A program made the position numbers and the translations under genes. The notes under the pieces were generated by a model that saw nothing but the letters and a program-made list of their open reading frames with translations, was not told the origin of the DNA and ran no database searches. Positions 16,133 to 25,120 of a stretch of DNA of 64,000 bases are shown one piece after another; positions within the stretch are counted from its first letter, which is position 1; each line of letters starts with the position of its first letter. The stretch comes from DALYJJ01 sp033763935 (GTDB taxonomy: Bacteria > Acidobacteriota > Terriglobia > Bryobacterales > Bryobacteraceae): assembly GCA_033763935.1 (NCBI GenBank), contig JANRJO010000077.1, positions 1 through 64,000 of the forward strand, in the 5' to 3' direction.

Positions 16133-18643
16133 ATGCCATTAGACTTCAACAAACTCCGAGATGCGAAAAAACAACCGCCGGTCGTTGACCCGGTGGAAAT
16201 CTTCCGCCGCTTGCCAAAAAAGGCGGATATCAAGGACCTGTACGGTAGCCAGACCGAGGTACTGAACGCGTGGTTCGCTGACCGCGCGAAGCCCGATCAC
16301 GTTGTCAAACTCCACACAGGCGGTGGGAAGACTCTCGTAGGCCTGTTAATCGCGCAGTCCATCCTCAACGAGACAGCGGAACCCGTCGTATTCCTCTGCC
16401 CGAACAACCATCTCGTCGCGCAGACGCTTAGGAAGGCGGCGGAGTACAACATCCCTGCCGTCCCTTACGATAAGCCCTTTCCTAATGACTTCATGAACGG
16501 AAAGAGCGTGATGGTGGCGACATACGCGGCGCTCTTTAACGGGTACAGCAAGTTCGGCGTCCAAGGGAAGGAGGTGCTCAAGCTCGGTGGGATCATCGTC
16601 GATGACGCCCATGTCGGCTCGGGTTTTTTGCGAGACCAGTTCTCGATCAAGGTGGCCCGCGAGGCAGCCGGCGAGGCGTACGCGACGCTCGCGGCAATGT
16701 TCCGACTCACGTTTAAGGAGGCAGGGCAACTTGGCACCTTCGACGACGTTATCGCAGGCACGGACTACGCCCTGCTCGAAGTCCCCTACTGGAGTTGGCT
16801 GAAGAAACTCGACGAGGCGCGGGGCGTCCTGAAGGCGAACGCGAAGCTGTACGAGTTCCAGTGGCCGTTGCTCCGCGATAGCCTCAACTATTGCCACTGC
16901 TTCATCGACCCCAGGGCGGTCGTCGTCACCCCCATCCTTCCCCTCGTAGACCTAATACCGTCTTTCGCAACATGCAAGCGCCGCGTCTTCATGTCAGCAA
17001 CCATACCGGACGACAGCGAGATCATCCGGACGTTCAACGTGAGTCCTGACGCACTTCTCGCGCCGCTCTCCTCGAAGTCCCTCGCAGGCGTAAGCGAACG
17101 AATGATCATCGTCCCGGAGCTTCTCGGGTTCAAGATCACGGACGTTTACAAGACGACCCGGGCGCTCTGCGAGAAGTCCGCAAAGAAGAAGCTGAGCACC
17201 GTCATCCTCGTGCCCTCTGGCAAAGCGGCGGAGGCGTGGAGCACCATCGCGGAAGTCCCTCAAAACGCTGATGCCGTCGACGCGAAGGTCCAGGAACTCG
17301 TGGATGGGAAGTCGTACGGACCGCTCGCCCTCGCGAACCGGTACGATGGGATTGACCTCCCCAACAGCGCCTGCCGACTCCTCGTAATGAGCGGCCGCCC
17401 GAAGGCAGTAGGCGAGTATGAATTGCACCGCGCGAACGTCTTCGCTGGCGCAGCATCGCTCGATCGCGCCGTCGCCCAGAAAATCGAGCAAGGCTTGGGT
17501 CGTGCCGCGCGAGGTCCCGGCGACTACTGTGTCATCATCGTCCTTGGAACAGACCTCGTGTCGTGGCTCGGCAAGGACGCGAACTTGAAGTTCCTCACGA
17601 CGAGCACGTACTCCCAGATCGAAATGGGCATCGAGATCAGCAAGAGCATCGTCGAGTCCAAAGACTTGATGGACACCATCAATCGTTGTTTTAACCGGGA
17701 GAAGGAGTGGGTGAAGTATCACGCCGAGACCCTCGCGGATCTCACAATCAACAGCGCAATTCAAAAGGAGCAGATCGGCCGTGCCGCAGCAGAACGCCAA
17801 GCACTCCAACTCTGGCGTGGCGGGAACCACGATCAGGCCATCGCGAAGCTTGCAAAGCAGTGTGATAGTCAATCCATCGAGAGCCTCGAGCGCGGTTGGC
17901 TCCTCCAGTTCGCGGCGCGCATCGCCTTCGACTGGGGTCAGGAAGACCACGCGCTCGAATTCCAACAGCGAGCCTTCGCGGAGAACAAGAACCTGTTCCG
18001 CCCGCCTGTCGATGCACCGAAGATCGAGCACGTCTTGCCGGGACCGCAAGCGCAGGGGATGGTGAGGCAGCTCAAGCCATTCCGGTACAGGCGCGGGTAC
18101 CTGTCGCAATTCGAGGAGGTGGTCGCCTTGCTCGCGCCGAATTCGAGTAGTAACCAGTTCGAGCAGTCGATGGCCGATCTCGGGACCATGCTTGGGTTCG
18201 AGACGAGCCGACCCGAGAAGACCTACGGGAAGGGTCCGGATGTGCTCTGGCTCATCTCCTCTGAGGTTGGGCTGATTATAGAGGCTAAGAGCCGGAAGAT
18301 GTCGGCGAACGCGATGACCAAGGTTCAGCATGGCCAACTTCTCGTGGCTGAGAACTGGTTCAAGGAGACGTTCCCAAACATGACCGGTGTGCGCGTCTCA
18401 ATTCACCCGAACGTGACGGCCACGAAGAAGTCCGTGCCGACGGGGACAAAGGCCCTTGCGCTCGAGAAGCTTGACGAGTTGATCGGTGAGGCTCGGAAGA
18501 TCATCACGGCGTTGAGCGACTCCGGTCACCCGGATAAGCATCTAGCAGGGTACTGCGAGGATCTTCTCAAGACGACGAACCTGACGCCGGCCCGGTTCGT
18601 CCACCACTACCTCGTCGACTTCGAGGTCGTTGAGACCGATTAG
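16133..18643 (+). CDS. SF2 DEAD/DEAH-like helicase with C-terminal PD-(D/E)XK-like nuclease
   Basis: 836 residues. Residues 1-500 are an SF2 helicase: YGSQTEVLNAWF (Q-motif-like), Walker A LHTGGGKTLVG, motif Ia VVFLCPNNHLVAQT, motif II written DDAH in GGIIVDDAHVGSG, motif III FMSATIP and motif VI QKIEQGLGRAARG. A helical linker with TPR-like character (LERGWLLQFAARIAFDWG) follows. Near residue 690 come FEQSMADLGTMLGFE, YGKGPDVLWL and VGLIIEAKSRK, a D...ExK arrangement expected of a restriction-endonuclease-like fold. The architecture recalls Hna-type helicase-nuclease defence proteins. Codon usage has fewer G/C-ending biases than surrounding core genes. It is probably cotranscribed with the AAA-TOPRIM gene. 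Confidence 0.8.
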   Translation: MPLDFNKLRDAKKQPPVVDPVEIFRRLPKKADIKDLYGSQTEVLNAWFADRAKPDHVVKLHTGGGKTLVGLLIAQSILNETAEPVVFLCPNNHLVAQTLRKAAEYNIPAVPYDKPFPNDFMNGKSVMVATYAALFNGYSKFGVQGKEVLKLGGIIVDDAHVGSGFLRDQFSIKVAREAAGEAYATLAAMFRLTFKEAGQLGTFDDVIAGTDYALLEVPYWSWLKKLDEARGVLKANAKLYEFQWPLLRDSLNYCHCFIDPRAVVVTPILPLVDLIPSFATCKRRVFMSATIPDDSEIIRTFNVSPDALLAPLSSKSLAGVSERMIIVPELLGFKITDVYKTTRALCEKSAKKKLSTVILVPSGKAAEAWSTIAEVPQNADAVDAKVQELVDGKSYGPLALANRYDGIDLPNSACRLLVMSGRPKAVGEYELHRANVFAGAASLDRAVAQKIEQGLGRAARGPGDYCVIIVLGTDLVSWLGKDANLKFLTTSTYSQIEMGIEISKSIVESKDLMDTINRCFNREKEWVKYHAETLADLTINSAIQKEQIGRAAAERQALQLWRGGNHDQAIAKLAKQCDSQSIESLERGWLLQFAARIAFDWGQEDHALEFQQRAFAENKNLFRPPVDAPKIEHVLPGPQAQGMVRQLKPFRYRRGYLSQFEEVVALLAPNSSSNQFEQSMADLGTMLGFETSRPEKTYGKGPDVLWLISSEVGLIIEAKSRKMSANAMTKVQHGQLLVAENWFKETFPNMTGVRVSIHPNVTATKKSVPTGTKALALEKLDELIGEARKIITALSDSGHPDKHLAGYCEDLLKTTNLTPARFVHHYLVDFEVVETD

Positions 18644-18801
18644 TTCATTGACTTGAACTGCTCCCGATAAGCGCCGTGGCGTTTTGCAGAGGAATCCACT
18701 TCTCGTGGTTAACCAGGAGAGCGCGGCAGGAGCCTCAAATCTCGCGGGCGATGGTTCCACTTGGCCTGGTGCAACTCCTACTCGCGGGCGAATTGTGACA
18801 C

Positions 18802-21402
18802 TTACTCGCACCGCAAAGCCGCCATGGGGTCGAGGCGGGCGGCGCGGCGGGCCGGGAGGTAGGACGCCAGGGCGGAGCAGGCTAGGAGTAGGGCGATGAC
18901 GGCGGTGGCGGAGAGCGGGTCGAAGGGGGTTACGCCGTAGAGTAGGCCGCGGATCAGGGAGGCGGCGGCGATGGCGGCGGAGAGGCCGGCGGTGATTCCT
19001 ATCAGGACGGGGCGCAGGGCGGTCACTATGACCCAGCGCTGGATGCTCTCGGTGGTGGCGCCTAGGGCTAGGCGGAGGCCGATTTCTCTTGCACGGCAGG
19101 CTACGGCGTAGCTCACTACGCCGAAGACGCCTACTGCGCCTAGTAACACGGCAATGGCCGCGAATAGGGCGGTCAGGAGTAGCTGGAATCTTCGCTGGGC
19201 TACGGATTCGGACACGATCTCGCGGAGCGTTCTCATTGGGGGGATGGGGAGGGTGGGGTGCAATCTTCGGATCTCCGCCCGGATGGCGCTGGCCAGTGCC
19301 GATGGGGATTCGTCGGACCGGACTACCAGCGTCGCGGGGCCGCTGGCCCACTGCGGGTAGGGGCGGTAGATGAACGGCGGGAGGTCGCGATCCGGTGCGC
19401 CGGCGCGGACGTTTTGGACTACGCCCACCACCGTTATTAACGGGCCGGTTACGTTGCCTTGTCTTAGCGATCGGCCTACGGCGGCTTCTACGGGGTCTTG
19501 CGGCCAGAGGGCCTTCGCTAATGACTCGCTTACTAACGCTACCGGCTGTGGTTCCTGATCTTGGAACCCGCGGCCGGCTCTTAGCGCTGTCCCGCTGGCT
19601 GCGAGGTAGCCGGGGGTGATGCTGCGCACCATCGCTACGGGGCGCTGGAGGACCACCTGCTGGAAGTCCGAGTCTCCAGGGAGGAAGACGGTCCGGCTGG
19701 CGCCGGAGGAGCCGGCGGTGGCGGGGAGGTCGTTGATGACGCCGGCGGATTGGACTTGGGGGAGGGCTTGCACCTTCGCCGTTAGATTTCGATAAAAGCT
19801 TGCCGGATCGTGGGTTTGGCCGAAGAGGGAGAGGTCGACGGCTAGGACCCGGTCGACGGAGTAGCCGCGGTCGGCGCTCATGACGTTGACGAAGCTGCGG
19901 AGCAGCAGGGCGGTGGAGGCGAGCAGGAGGGTGCCGAGGGCGATCTGGACGCCGACGAGGACCTGGCGGGTGCGGATGCCTGAGCCGAGGGCGGAGCGGG
20001 CGCCTTCGCGGAGGCCAGCTACGGTGTCGCGGCGGAAGACATTCCATGCTGGAAGAGCCGCACAGACGAATGCCGTGAGGATGCCGGCGGCTAGGGCGGT
20101 GAGCAGCATGACGGGATGGAGGGCGGCGGCGGCGCCGAGAGCGCGCGCGCCGAGGAAGGCGGTGGCGGTGCCGAGGGCCGCGCCGCAGAGGGAGACGAGG
20201 AGGGCTTCGGCGAGGACGTGGCTCAGGATGCGGGCGCGGCCGGCGCCGAGGGCGACTCGGGTGGCGAATTCGGCGGAGCGGGTGGCGGCGCGGGCCAGGA
20301 AGAGGTTCGCGACATTGGCGCAGGCGGTGAGGAGCAGCAGGGCGGAGGCGGCGAGGACGAGCAGGAGGCGGAGGCGGATGTTGCCGGCATAGACCTCGCG
20401 GATGGGTTTGAGCTGGGCGCGCACATCGATTTTGATGAGGGCGGAGAGGGCGGAGCCGAACTCGGCGGCGGCGGGCTCGGGGGACTGGCCGGGGGCGAGG
20501 CGGACGAGGATGCCGTGGTCCCAGCTTTCGCCCTTGAGCTCGCGCGGGGTGGGGGCGATGGGCTTCCAGAGGTCGATGCGGGGGGCGAAGGGGAGCAAGG
20601 GGTGGAGCTGGGTTTGGACGGGGACCAGGAGATGGGGGGCGGCGATGCCGATGATGGTGTGGGGGTCGCCGTTGACGGCGACGGTGCGGCCGAGGACGGC
20701 GGGGTCGGCGCCATAGCGGCGGCGCCAGAGGGCGTCGGAGATGACGATGACGCGTTCGTTGCCGGGCTGCTCGTCGGCGGGGGTGAAGCCGCGGCCGCGG
20801 GCGATGGGGGCGCCGAGGAAGGTGAAGAAGTTGGCGGCGACGCGGGCGCCGCCGAGGCGTTCGGGCTCGCCGTCGCCGCTGAGGTTCGCTTCCCAGGGGC
20901 GGAGGGCGGTGATGGCGTCGGGGGACGCGGCGTGGCGGCGCCACTCGAGGAAGGCCTGGATGGGGGCGGGGAGGCTGGGGAATTGGGCGGCGCGCTCGGG
21001 GATGACGAGGTCGAGGGCGTAGATGCGGTCGGGCTGGTGGTAGGGGAGGGGGCGGAGGAGGGCGGTGTAGACGGCGCTGGAGACGGCGGTATTGGCGCCG
21101 ATGCCGAGGGCGAGGGCGGCGACGGCGGCGAGGGCGAAGGCGGGGGTACGGAGGAGGGCGCGGGCGGCGAGGCGGAGGTCGCGCTGGAGGGTGTGGAGCC
21201 ATTCGGCGGGGCGCTGGTCGCGGCACTCTTCGCGGGTGAGGTCGAGGGGGCCGAAGTCGAGGCGGGCGCGGCGTTCGGCTTCGGGGCGGGAGAGGCCTTG
21301 GGCGAGGTAGTCGTCGATCTGGCTTTCGAGGTGGAAGCGCAGTTCGGCGTCCATGCGGCGTTCCCAGCGGCGGCGGCGGAGCCAGGCTTTCGTCCAGTTC
21401 AT
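18802..21402 (-). CDS. ADOP-family MacB/FtsX-like ABC transporter permease
   Basis: 866 residues from MNWTKAWLRRRRWERRMD; the longer in-frame extension reads through PadR in another frame and was dropped. The N-terminal ADOP segment is DAELRFHLESQIDDYLAQGLS with EAERRARLDFG. Then come a transmembrane helix (FALAAVAALALGIGANTAV), a MacB-type periplasmic core, three more helices ending about residue 440, and a second copy: periplasmic domain plus FGVVSYAVACRAREIGLRLALGA and the closing helices. The ARxxEIGxRxALGA motif is the FtsX hallmark. The protein has no ATPase domain. This permease class is massively duplicated in Acidobacteria and is nearly always next to a PadR regulator, as here (ATG 5 nt after the padR stop). 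Substrate unknown. Confidence 0.93.
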   Translation of the reverse strand: MNWTKAWLRRRRWERRMDAELRFHLESQIDDYLAQGLSRPEAERRARLDFGPLDLTREECRDQRPAEWLHTLQRDLRLAARALLRTPAFALAAVAALALGIGANTAVSSAVYTALLRPLPYHQPDRIYALDLVIPERAAQFPSLPAPIQAFLEWRRHAASPDAITALRPWEANLSGDGEPERLGGARVAANFFTFLGAPIARGRGFTPADEQPGNERVIVISDALWRRRYGADPAVLGRTVAVNGDPHTIIGIAAPHLLVPVQTQLHPLLPFAPRIDLWKPIAPTPRELKGESWDHGILVRLAPGQSPEPAAAEFGSALSALIKIDVRAQLKPIREVYAGNIRLRLLLVLAASALLLLTACANVANLFLARAATRSAEFATRVALGAGRARILSHVLAEALLVSLCGAALGTATAFLGARALGAAAALHPVMLLTALAAGILTAFVCAALPAWNVFRRDTVAGLREGARSALGSGIRTRQVLVGVQIALGTLLLASTALLLRSFVNVMSADRGYSVDRVLAVDLSLFGQTHDPASFYRNLTAKVQALPQVQSAGVINDLPATAGSSGASRTVFLPGDSDFQQVVLQRPVAMVRSITPGYLAASGTALRAGRGFQDQEPQPVALVSESLAKALWPQDPVEAAVGRSLRQGNVTGPLITVVGVVQNVRAGAPDRDLPPFIYRPYPQWASGPATLVVRSDESPSALASAIRAEIRRLHPTLPIPPMRTLREIVSESVAQRRFQLLLTALFAAIAVLLGAVGVFGVVSYAVACRAREIGLRLALGATTESIQRWVIVTALRPVLIGITAGLSAAIAAASLIRGLLYGVTPFDPLSATAVIALLLACSALASYLPARRAARLDPMAALRCE

Positions 21403-21407
21403 GGGGG

Positions 21408-21755
21408 TTAGTCGGTGGCGGCGAGGACGAGGGAGATGGCGTCGCAGAGGCGTTTCCAGCCGGCGGTTTCGGCGGCGAGCTGGCGTTTGCCGGCGGGGGT
21501 GAGTTTGTAGAGCTTGGCCTCGCGGCCGCCCTCCTGGACGCGCCATTCGGCGTCGAGCCAGCCTTTGTTTTCGAGGCGGTAGAGCGCGGGGTAGAGGGAG
21601 CCCTGGCGGAGTTGGAGGGCGTCCTGGGAGATCTGCTGGATGCGCTGGAGGATGGCGTAGCCGTGGATGGGGCGGAGGGCGACGACCTTGAGGATGAGCA
21701 TGTCGAGGGTGCCCTGGAGGAGTTCGGCTTCGCGCTTTTCGTCGTGCCTAGGCAT
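21408..21755 (-). CDS. PadR-family transcriptional regulator
   Basis: 115 residues. LLQGTLDMLILKVVALRPIHGYAILQ is the opening of the PadR winged helix. LRQGSLYPALYRLENKGWLDAEW is the recognition helix and wing, and KLYKLTPAGKRQL is the end of the wing. The C-terminal dimerisation helix is short, as in the ADOP-linked subgroup. It most likely represses its own promoter and the downstream permease. The strong promoter directly upstream contains repeated CCTAGGCA elements that fit an operator. Confidence 0.95.
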   Translation of the reverse strand: MPRHDEKREAELLQGTLDMLILKVVALRPIHGYAILQRIQQISQDALQLRQGSLYPALYRLENKGWLDAEWRVQEGGREAKLYKLTPAGKRQLAAETAGWKRLCDAISLVLAATD

Positions 21756-21756
21756 T

Positions 21757-21792
21757 CTAGGCGATGGTACGCGGGTATGCCTAGGATGTCAA
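21757..21792 (-). promoter_or_regulatory. padR promoter with CCTAGGCA operator-like repeats, near-leaderless
   Basis: On the minus strand TTGACA (21787-21792) is separated by 17 nt from TACCAT (21764-21769), and the padR ATG follows only 8 nt after the -10. Transcription would then start within a couple of bases of the ATG. CCTAGGCA occurs in the spacer and again just inside the gene (GCCTAGAATGCCTAGGCA), so a bound repressor would cover both promoter elements. Confidence 0.55.
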
Positions 21793-21987
21793 GGCATCCG
21801 TTCGACCGAGCGTGACCATGTGCGGAGGCCGGGGCGAAGGAGCAGCTCAGGAATGGGTGAAGACGGGTCCTGCTCCGCGGTACCGGCCCGCTGCCGAAGA
21901 CGGTTCTGGAAAAGGGCATGAAGCCGTTGGTTGGGGATCCGGTCGGATGGAGCAGCAGCCGGGGGCGGTATAGTGGGAGGCCCAAGT

Positions 21988-22386
21988 ATGGAATATGCGA
22001 TCGGAGTGGGACTGGCGCTGGCGGTGTGCGTTTTCGCGATGGTGACGGGGTATGACCGGGAGCGGGTGTTTTATCCGACGGTGGTGACGGTGGTGGCGAG
22101 TTTTTATGTGCTGTTTGCGGCGATGGGGGGGTCGGGGGCGGTGGTGGCGCAGGAGTCGGTGATTGCGGCGGGGTTTGCGGGGTTGGGGGTGATTGGGTTC
22201 AAGAAGAACCTGTGGGTGGCGGCGGCGGCGCTGGCGGGGCACGGGGTGTTCGACTTTGTGCATCACCTGGTGATTCGGAACGAGGGGATGCCGGAGTGGT
22301 GGCCGGGGTTCTGCGGGTCGTTCGACGTGGTGGCGGGGGTGTTCGTGGGGGTGTTGTTGTGGAGGCGGGGGCGATTCAAAAGTTGA
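21988..22386 (+). CDS. Small integral membrane protein
   Basis: 132 residues from ATG (MEYAIGVGLALAVCVFAMV). Four hydrophobic segments are visible: residues about 3-19, 30-46, 57-75 and 112-126. A histidine-bearing stretch, GHGVFDFVHHLVIRNEG, and WWPGFCGSFDVVAG lie between the last two. No family name is certain; similar small proteins are annotated only as membrane proteins. Its last 11 nt overlap the tadC 3' end on the opposite strand. An upstream in-frame GTG would add a non-hydrophobic leader and is not preferred. Confidence 0.7.
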   Translation: MEYAIGVGLALAVCVFAMVTGYDRERVFYPTVVTVVASFYVLFAAMGGSGAVVAQESVIAAGFAGLGVIGFKKNLWVAAAALAGHGVFDFVHHLVIRNEGMPEWWPGFCGSFDVVAGVFVGVLLWRRGRFKS

Positions 22387-23272
22387 GGGCGGGGAGCATT
22401 TCGTAGAAGAGCTTGATGAGCGCCGGGCCGAGGGTGACGAGGAGGACGGACGGGAAGATCAGGAAGAAGACCGGGAAGACGAGTTTGACGCCGACCTTGC
22501 GGGCGGCTTCCTGGGCTTTCTGGCGGCGGCGTGTGCGGAGGTGGACGGCGTGGCTGCGGAGGGCGGGGCCGAGGCTGGTGCCGAAGCGGTCACCGTCGAT
22601 GAGGAGGGCGGTGAGCTTTTTGAGTTCCGGTTCGCGGTTGCGGGCGGCGAGGCGCTGGAGCACTTCGACGCGGGACTTGCCGGCGCGGAGTTCGAGGTAG
22701 GCGAGGTTGAACTCTTCGGCAAGGCTGGGAAAGACGCCGCGGAGCTCGCGGCTGCAGTCGAGCACGGCCTGGTCGAGTGGGGCGCCGGCTTCGATGCAGA
22801 GGACCATGAGGTCGAGGGCGGCGGGCAGGCCGCGGCGGAGGTCGTCTCCGCGGCGGGAGATGAGCAAGGCGAGAACGCGGTCCGGGACGAGGTACCCCAA
22901 GCCGGCTCCCATAGCGGAGGCGAGGAGGGAGAAGGTGAGGTCCTGGCGAACGAGCACGGCGGCCCAGCCGAGCACCATGGCGAGGAGGGCGGCGGAGGCG
23001 GTTTTGATGCCGAAGAAGGTAGCGGAGGCGGAGGGGCGGCGGTAACCGGCGGCTTCGAGGCGGGCGCGGACGGGATTGCGGGGGGCTTCGACGGAAGGCA
23101 CGTTCTCGCCGATGACACGCAGGGTGTGAGCCAGGAGGGACGGCTCGTCGCCAGCGAGGCCGGAGAGAAGGGCGGCGGCGGGGCGGGGCCGGCTGAGGAA
23201 CCAGTAGCCGGCGCCGGCGACAGCGCTCAGGACGAAGAGGAAGAAGCCGCCGACGAGGACGAGATCGGTCAC
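22376..23272 (-). CDS. tadC: Type II/IV secretion F-domain protein, TadC-like
   Basis: 298 residues: an N-terminal membrane anchor, a cytoplasmic linker, two central helices (ASAALLAMVLGWAAVLV, LLASAMGAGLGYLVPD), and the GspF/TadC signature DDLRRGLPAALDLMVLCIEAG, with SRELRGVFPSLAEEF and then DGDRFGTSLGPALR. C-terminal helices are FPVFFLIFPSVLLVTLG. It is an inner-membrane platform component of a Flp/Tad pilus. The start overlaps the tadB stop by 4 nt, so the pair is translationally coupled. Confidence 0.88.
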   Translation of the reverse strand: MTDLVLVGGFFLFVLSAVAGAGYWFLSRPRPAAALLSGLAGDEPSLLAHTLRVIGENVPSVEAPRNPVRARLEAAGYRRPSASATFFGIKTASAALLAMVLGWAAVLVRQDLTFSLLASAMGAGLGYLVPDRVLALLISRRGDDLRRGLPAALDLMVLCIEAGAPLDQAVLDCSRELRGVFPSLAEEFNLAYLELRAGKSRVEVLQRLAARNREPELKKLTALLIDGDRFGTSLGPALRSHAVHLRTRRRQKAQEAARKVGVKLVFPVFFLIFPSVLLVTLGPALIKLFYEMLPALNF

Positions 23273-24189
23273 AGGCGGATCTCCACGAGTTTGCGGATGA
23301 CGAAGTGGGCGGCGATGAGGAGGGCGAGGGAGACGGCGATCAGGGTGCGTCCGATCTCATGGCGGGTGAGGGTCAGGAGGTAATCGGGGTTGACGAAGAA
23401 GAGCATGCCGGCGATGAAGAGGGGGAGGGCGCTGAGGATGGCGCCGGTGAGTTTCCCGTGAGCGGCGATGGCGCGGACTTCGTCTTCGAGGGCGTTGGCC
23501 TCGCGCATGGTTTCCGAGAGCTTGGCGAGCACTTCATTGAGCTTGCCGCCGGTGCGCGATTGTAGTTTGACGGCGCCGGAGAAGAGGCTGACGGAGGGGA
23601 GGGGCACGCGTTCGGCGAGGCCGGCGAGGGCCTGTTCCCAGGAGCTGCCGAGCTTCCACTCTTCGTAGGTACGGCGCATTTCGAGGCCGAGGGGAGCGGG
23701 GTATTCCGAGCCCAGCAGGTCGAGGCCGGCGCTGAAGGGGTGGCCGGCGCGAAGGGCGCGAGCGATGGAGTCGAGCGCGTCGGGGAACTGGGATTCAAAG
23801 GCGCGGAAGCGGCGGCGGCGGCGGCCTCGCACATAGAGGTACGGCGAGGCGGCGAGGCCGAGGGTTCCGCCGATGGAAGCGAAGGAAGGCAGCCAGGAGA
23901 TGCTGGAGGTGACGGCGAAGCCCACGGTTCCGGAGAGGAGCATCATGGCGGTCAGACGGCCGACGGACCAGTTGAGGCCGGCCTGCTGGATATGGGAGCG
24001 GAGGGTATCGGAGGCCTGGAACCGGTTGAGGAGGCGGGCCCAGAAGGAGATGGAGCTGACGCGTTCTTCGCGCAGGAGGGGCGAGAGCTCAGCCTCGGAT
24101 TCGAGCCTGCTTCGCATCTGCACCACGACCGCGGCGGCGAGGCCGAAGGTGACGACGAAGACGCCGAGCAGGAGCGGGAGGACAGGCAT
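23269..24189 (-). CDS. tadB: Type II/IV secretion F-domain protein, TadB-like
   Basis: 306 residues: N-terminal helix (LPLLLGVFVVTFGLAAAVVV), a linker, two helices around residues 85-120, then FPDALDSIARALRAGHPFSAGLD, the TadB hallmark, and TGGKLNEVLAKLSETMREA. Two C-terminal helices follow. It pairs with TadC to form the pilus platform that couples to the TadA motor ATPase, which is not encoded here. It starts 6 nt after the cpaB stop. Confidence 0.9.
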   Translation of the reverse strand: MPVLPLLLGVFVVTFGLAAAVVVQMRSRLESEAELSPLLREERVSSISFWARLLNRFQASDTLRSHIQQAGLNWSVGRLTAMMLLSGTVGFAVTSSISWLPSFASIGGTLGLAASPYLYVRGRRRRRFRAFESQFPDALDSIARALRAGHPFSAGLDLLGSEYPAPLGLEMRRTYEEWKLGSSWEQALAGLAERVPLPSVSLFSGAVKLQSRTGGKLNEVLAKLSETMREANALEDEVRAIAAHGKLTGAILSALPLFIAGMLFFVNPDYLLTLTRHEIGRTLIAVSLALLIAAHFVIRKLVEIRL

Positions 24190-24195
24190 GGGGCG

Positions 24196-25029
24196 CTAGG
24201 GTTGGGTCACGCGGGGGGTGACGAGCATGAGGGGGTCGCCGTCGCGGGCGGCGATGGCGACGGTCTGGCGGTTGGCGACGCGGATGCGGACGGGTTTGTC
24301 GGCGCGAATGACGCGGGCATTCAGGGGTTTGCCGGGCGCTGGGGCGGCGAAGCGGACATCGAAGGTGACGATGGGGCGGACGGGGGCGGCGGCGCGGGGG
24401 TTGGACTTCTCGCGGGGATTGCGGAGGACGAGGCGGAGCAGGCCGGTGGCGTCGGCGAGGCTGAGGCGTTCGGCGTCGGCGGCGCGGACGAGCAGGGTGA
24501 CGATGCGCTGCCGGTTCTCGGGGTTGGGGTCCTTGGAGAAGACTTCGACGTTTTCGAGCAGGGTGGAGAGGGAGGCGGCGGCATCGCGGTGGCGGAGGAC
24601 TTGCACGTCGACGCGGTGACCGGCCTCGATGATGCCGACGACTCCGTTCGAATCGGTGGCGCGGATGCTGACGGCGCGCATGCCTTCGGGGACGGCCAGG
24701 GAGGCGCCTCCGTTCTGCTGGGCGGAAGACAGGCGTTCGGCGCGGACGGGCTGACCCTCGGCGATGGGCTCGAGGACGGTGAGGCCGGCGGCCTGTTCGG
24801 GGGCTTGCAGGTCACCGGGGCGGGCGACGGAGGGGACGGTCTTCACGTCGGCGGGCTTGATGACGGCGCCGCGAGTGAGGTCGCGGGCGGCGACGAGGAC
24901 CTCGCTGGGGCGGCCGGCGGGGGCGGCGGTGCCCTTCAGGCGGCCGACGACGAGCCCGTAGAAGAGTCCGGTGGAGATGAGAGCGACGACGAAGGCAATG
25001 CCGAGTAAGGGCGCGAGATTCCGCTTCAT
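24196..25029 (-). CDS. cpaB: Flp pilus assembly protein CpaB/RcpC
   Basis: 277 residues from MKRNLAPLLGIAF; a longer frame upstream lacks family features. An N-terminal membrane helix is followed by a SAF domain (SEVLVAARDLTRGAVIKPADV) and a second part with MRAVSIRATDSNGVVGIIEAGHRVDVQV, the usual CpaB motif. It is a periplasmic or outer-membrane-associated pilus assembly factor. It heads the three-gene set cpaB-tadB-tadC. The secretin, TadZ and TadA genes that normally lie between cpaB and tadB are absent. Confidence 0.9.
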   Translation of the reverse strand: MKRNLAPLLGIAFVVALISTGLFYGLVVGRLKGTAAPAGRPSEVLVAARDLTRGAVIKPADVKTVPSVARPGDLQAPEQAAGLTVLEPIAEGQPVRAERLSSAQQNGGASLAVPEGMRAVSIRATDSNGVVGIIEAGHRVDVQVLRHRDAAASLSTLLENVEVFSKDPNPENRQRIVTLLVRAADAERLSLADATGLLRLVLRNPREKSNPRAAAPVRPIVTFDVRFAAPAPGKPLNARVIRADKPVRIRVANRQTVAIAARDGDPLMLVTPRVTQP

Positions 25030-25120
25030 AGTGGTCCGGCGGTCACAGTCATGCTTAGTACACCATGAGGCGAAGTTCCAGCGAATCCGCACTTCTGCCT
25101 AGGACGGGAACTAAGGGGCC

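Noticed and set aside
18650..18801. Small plus-strand peptide after the helicase gene
   Set aside because: A short frame (HFSWLTRRARQEPQ) has no start, no RBS and no family; at most a gene remnant.
18542..21985. 1147-codon minus-strand open frame
   Set aside because: It is an Arg/Pro-rich shadow of the ADOP permease and PadR genes, which have clear family motifs in another frame.
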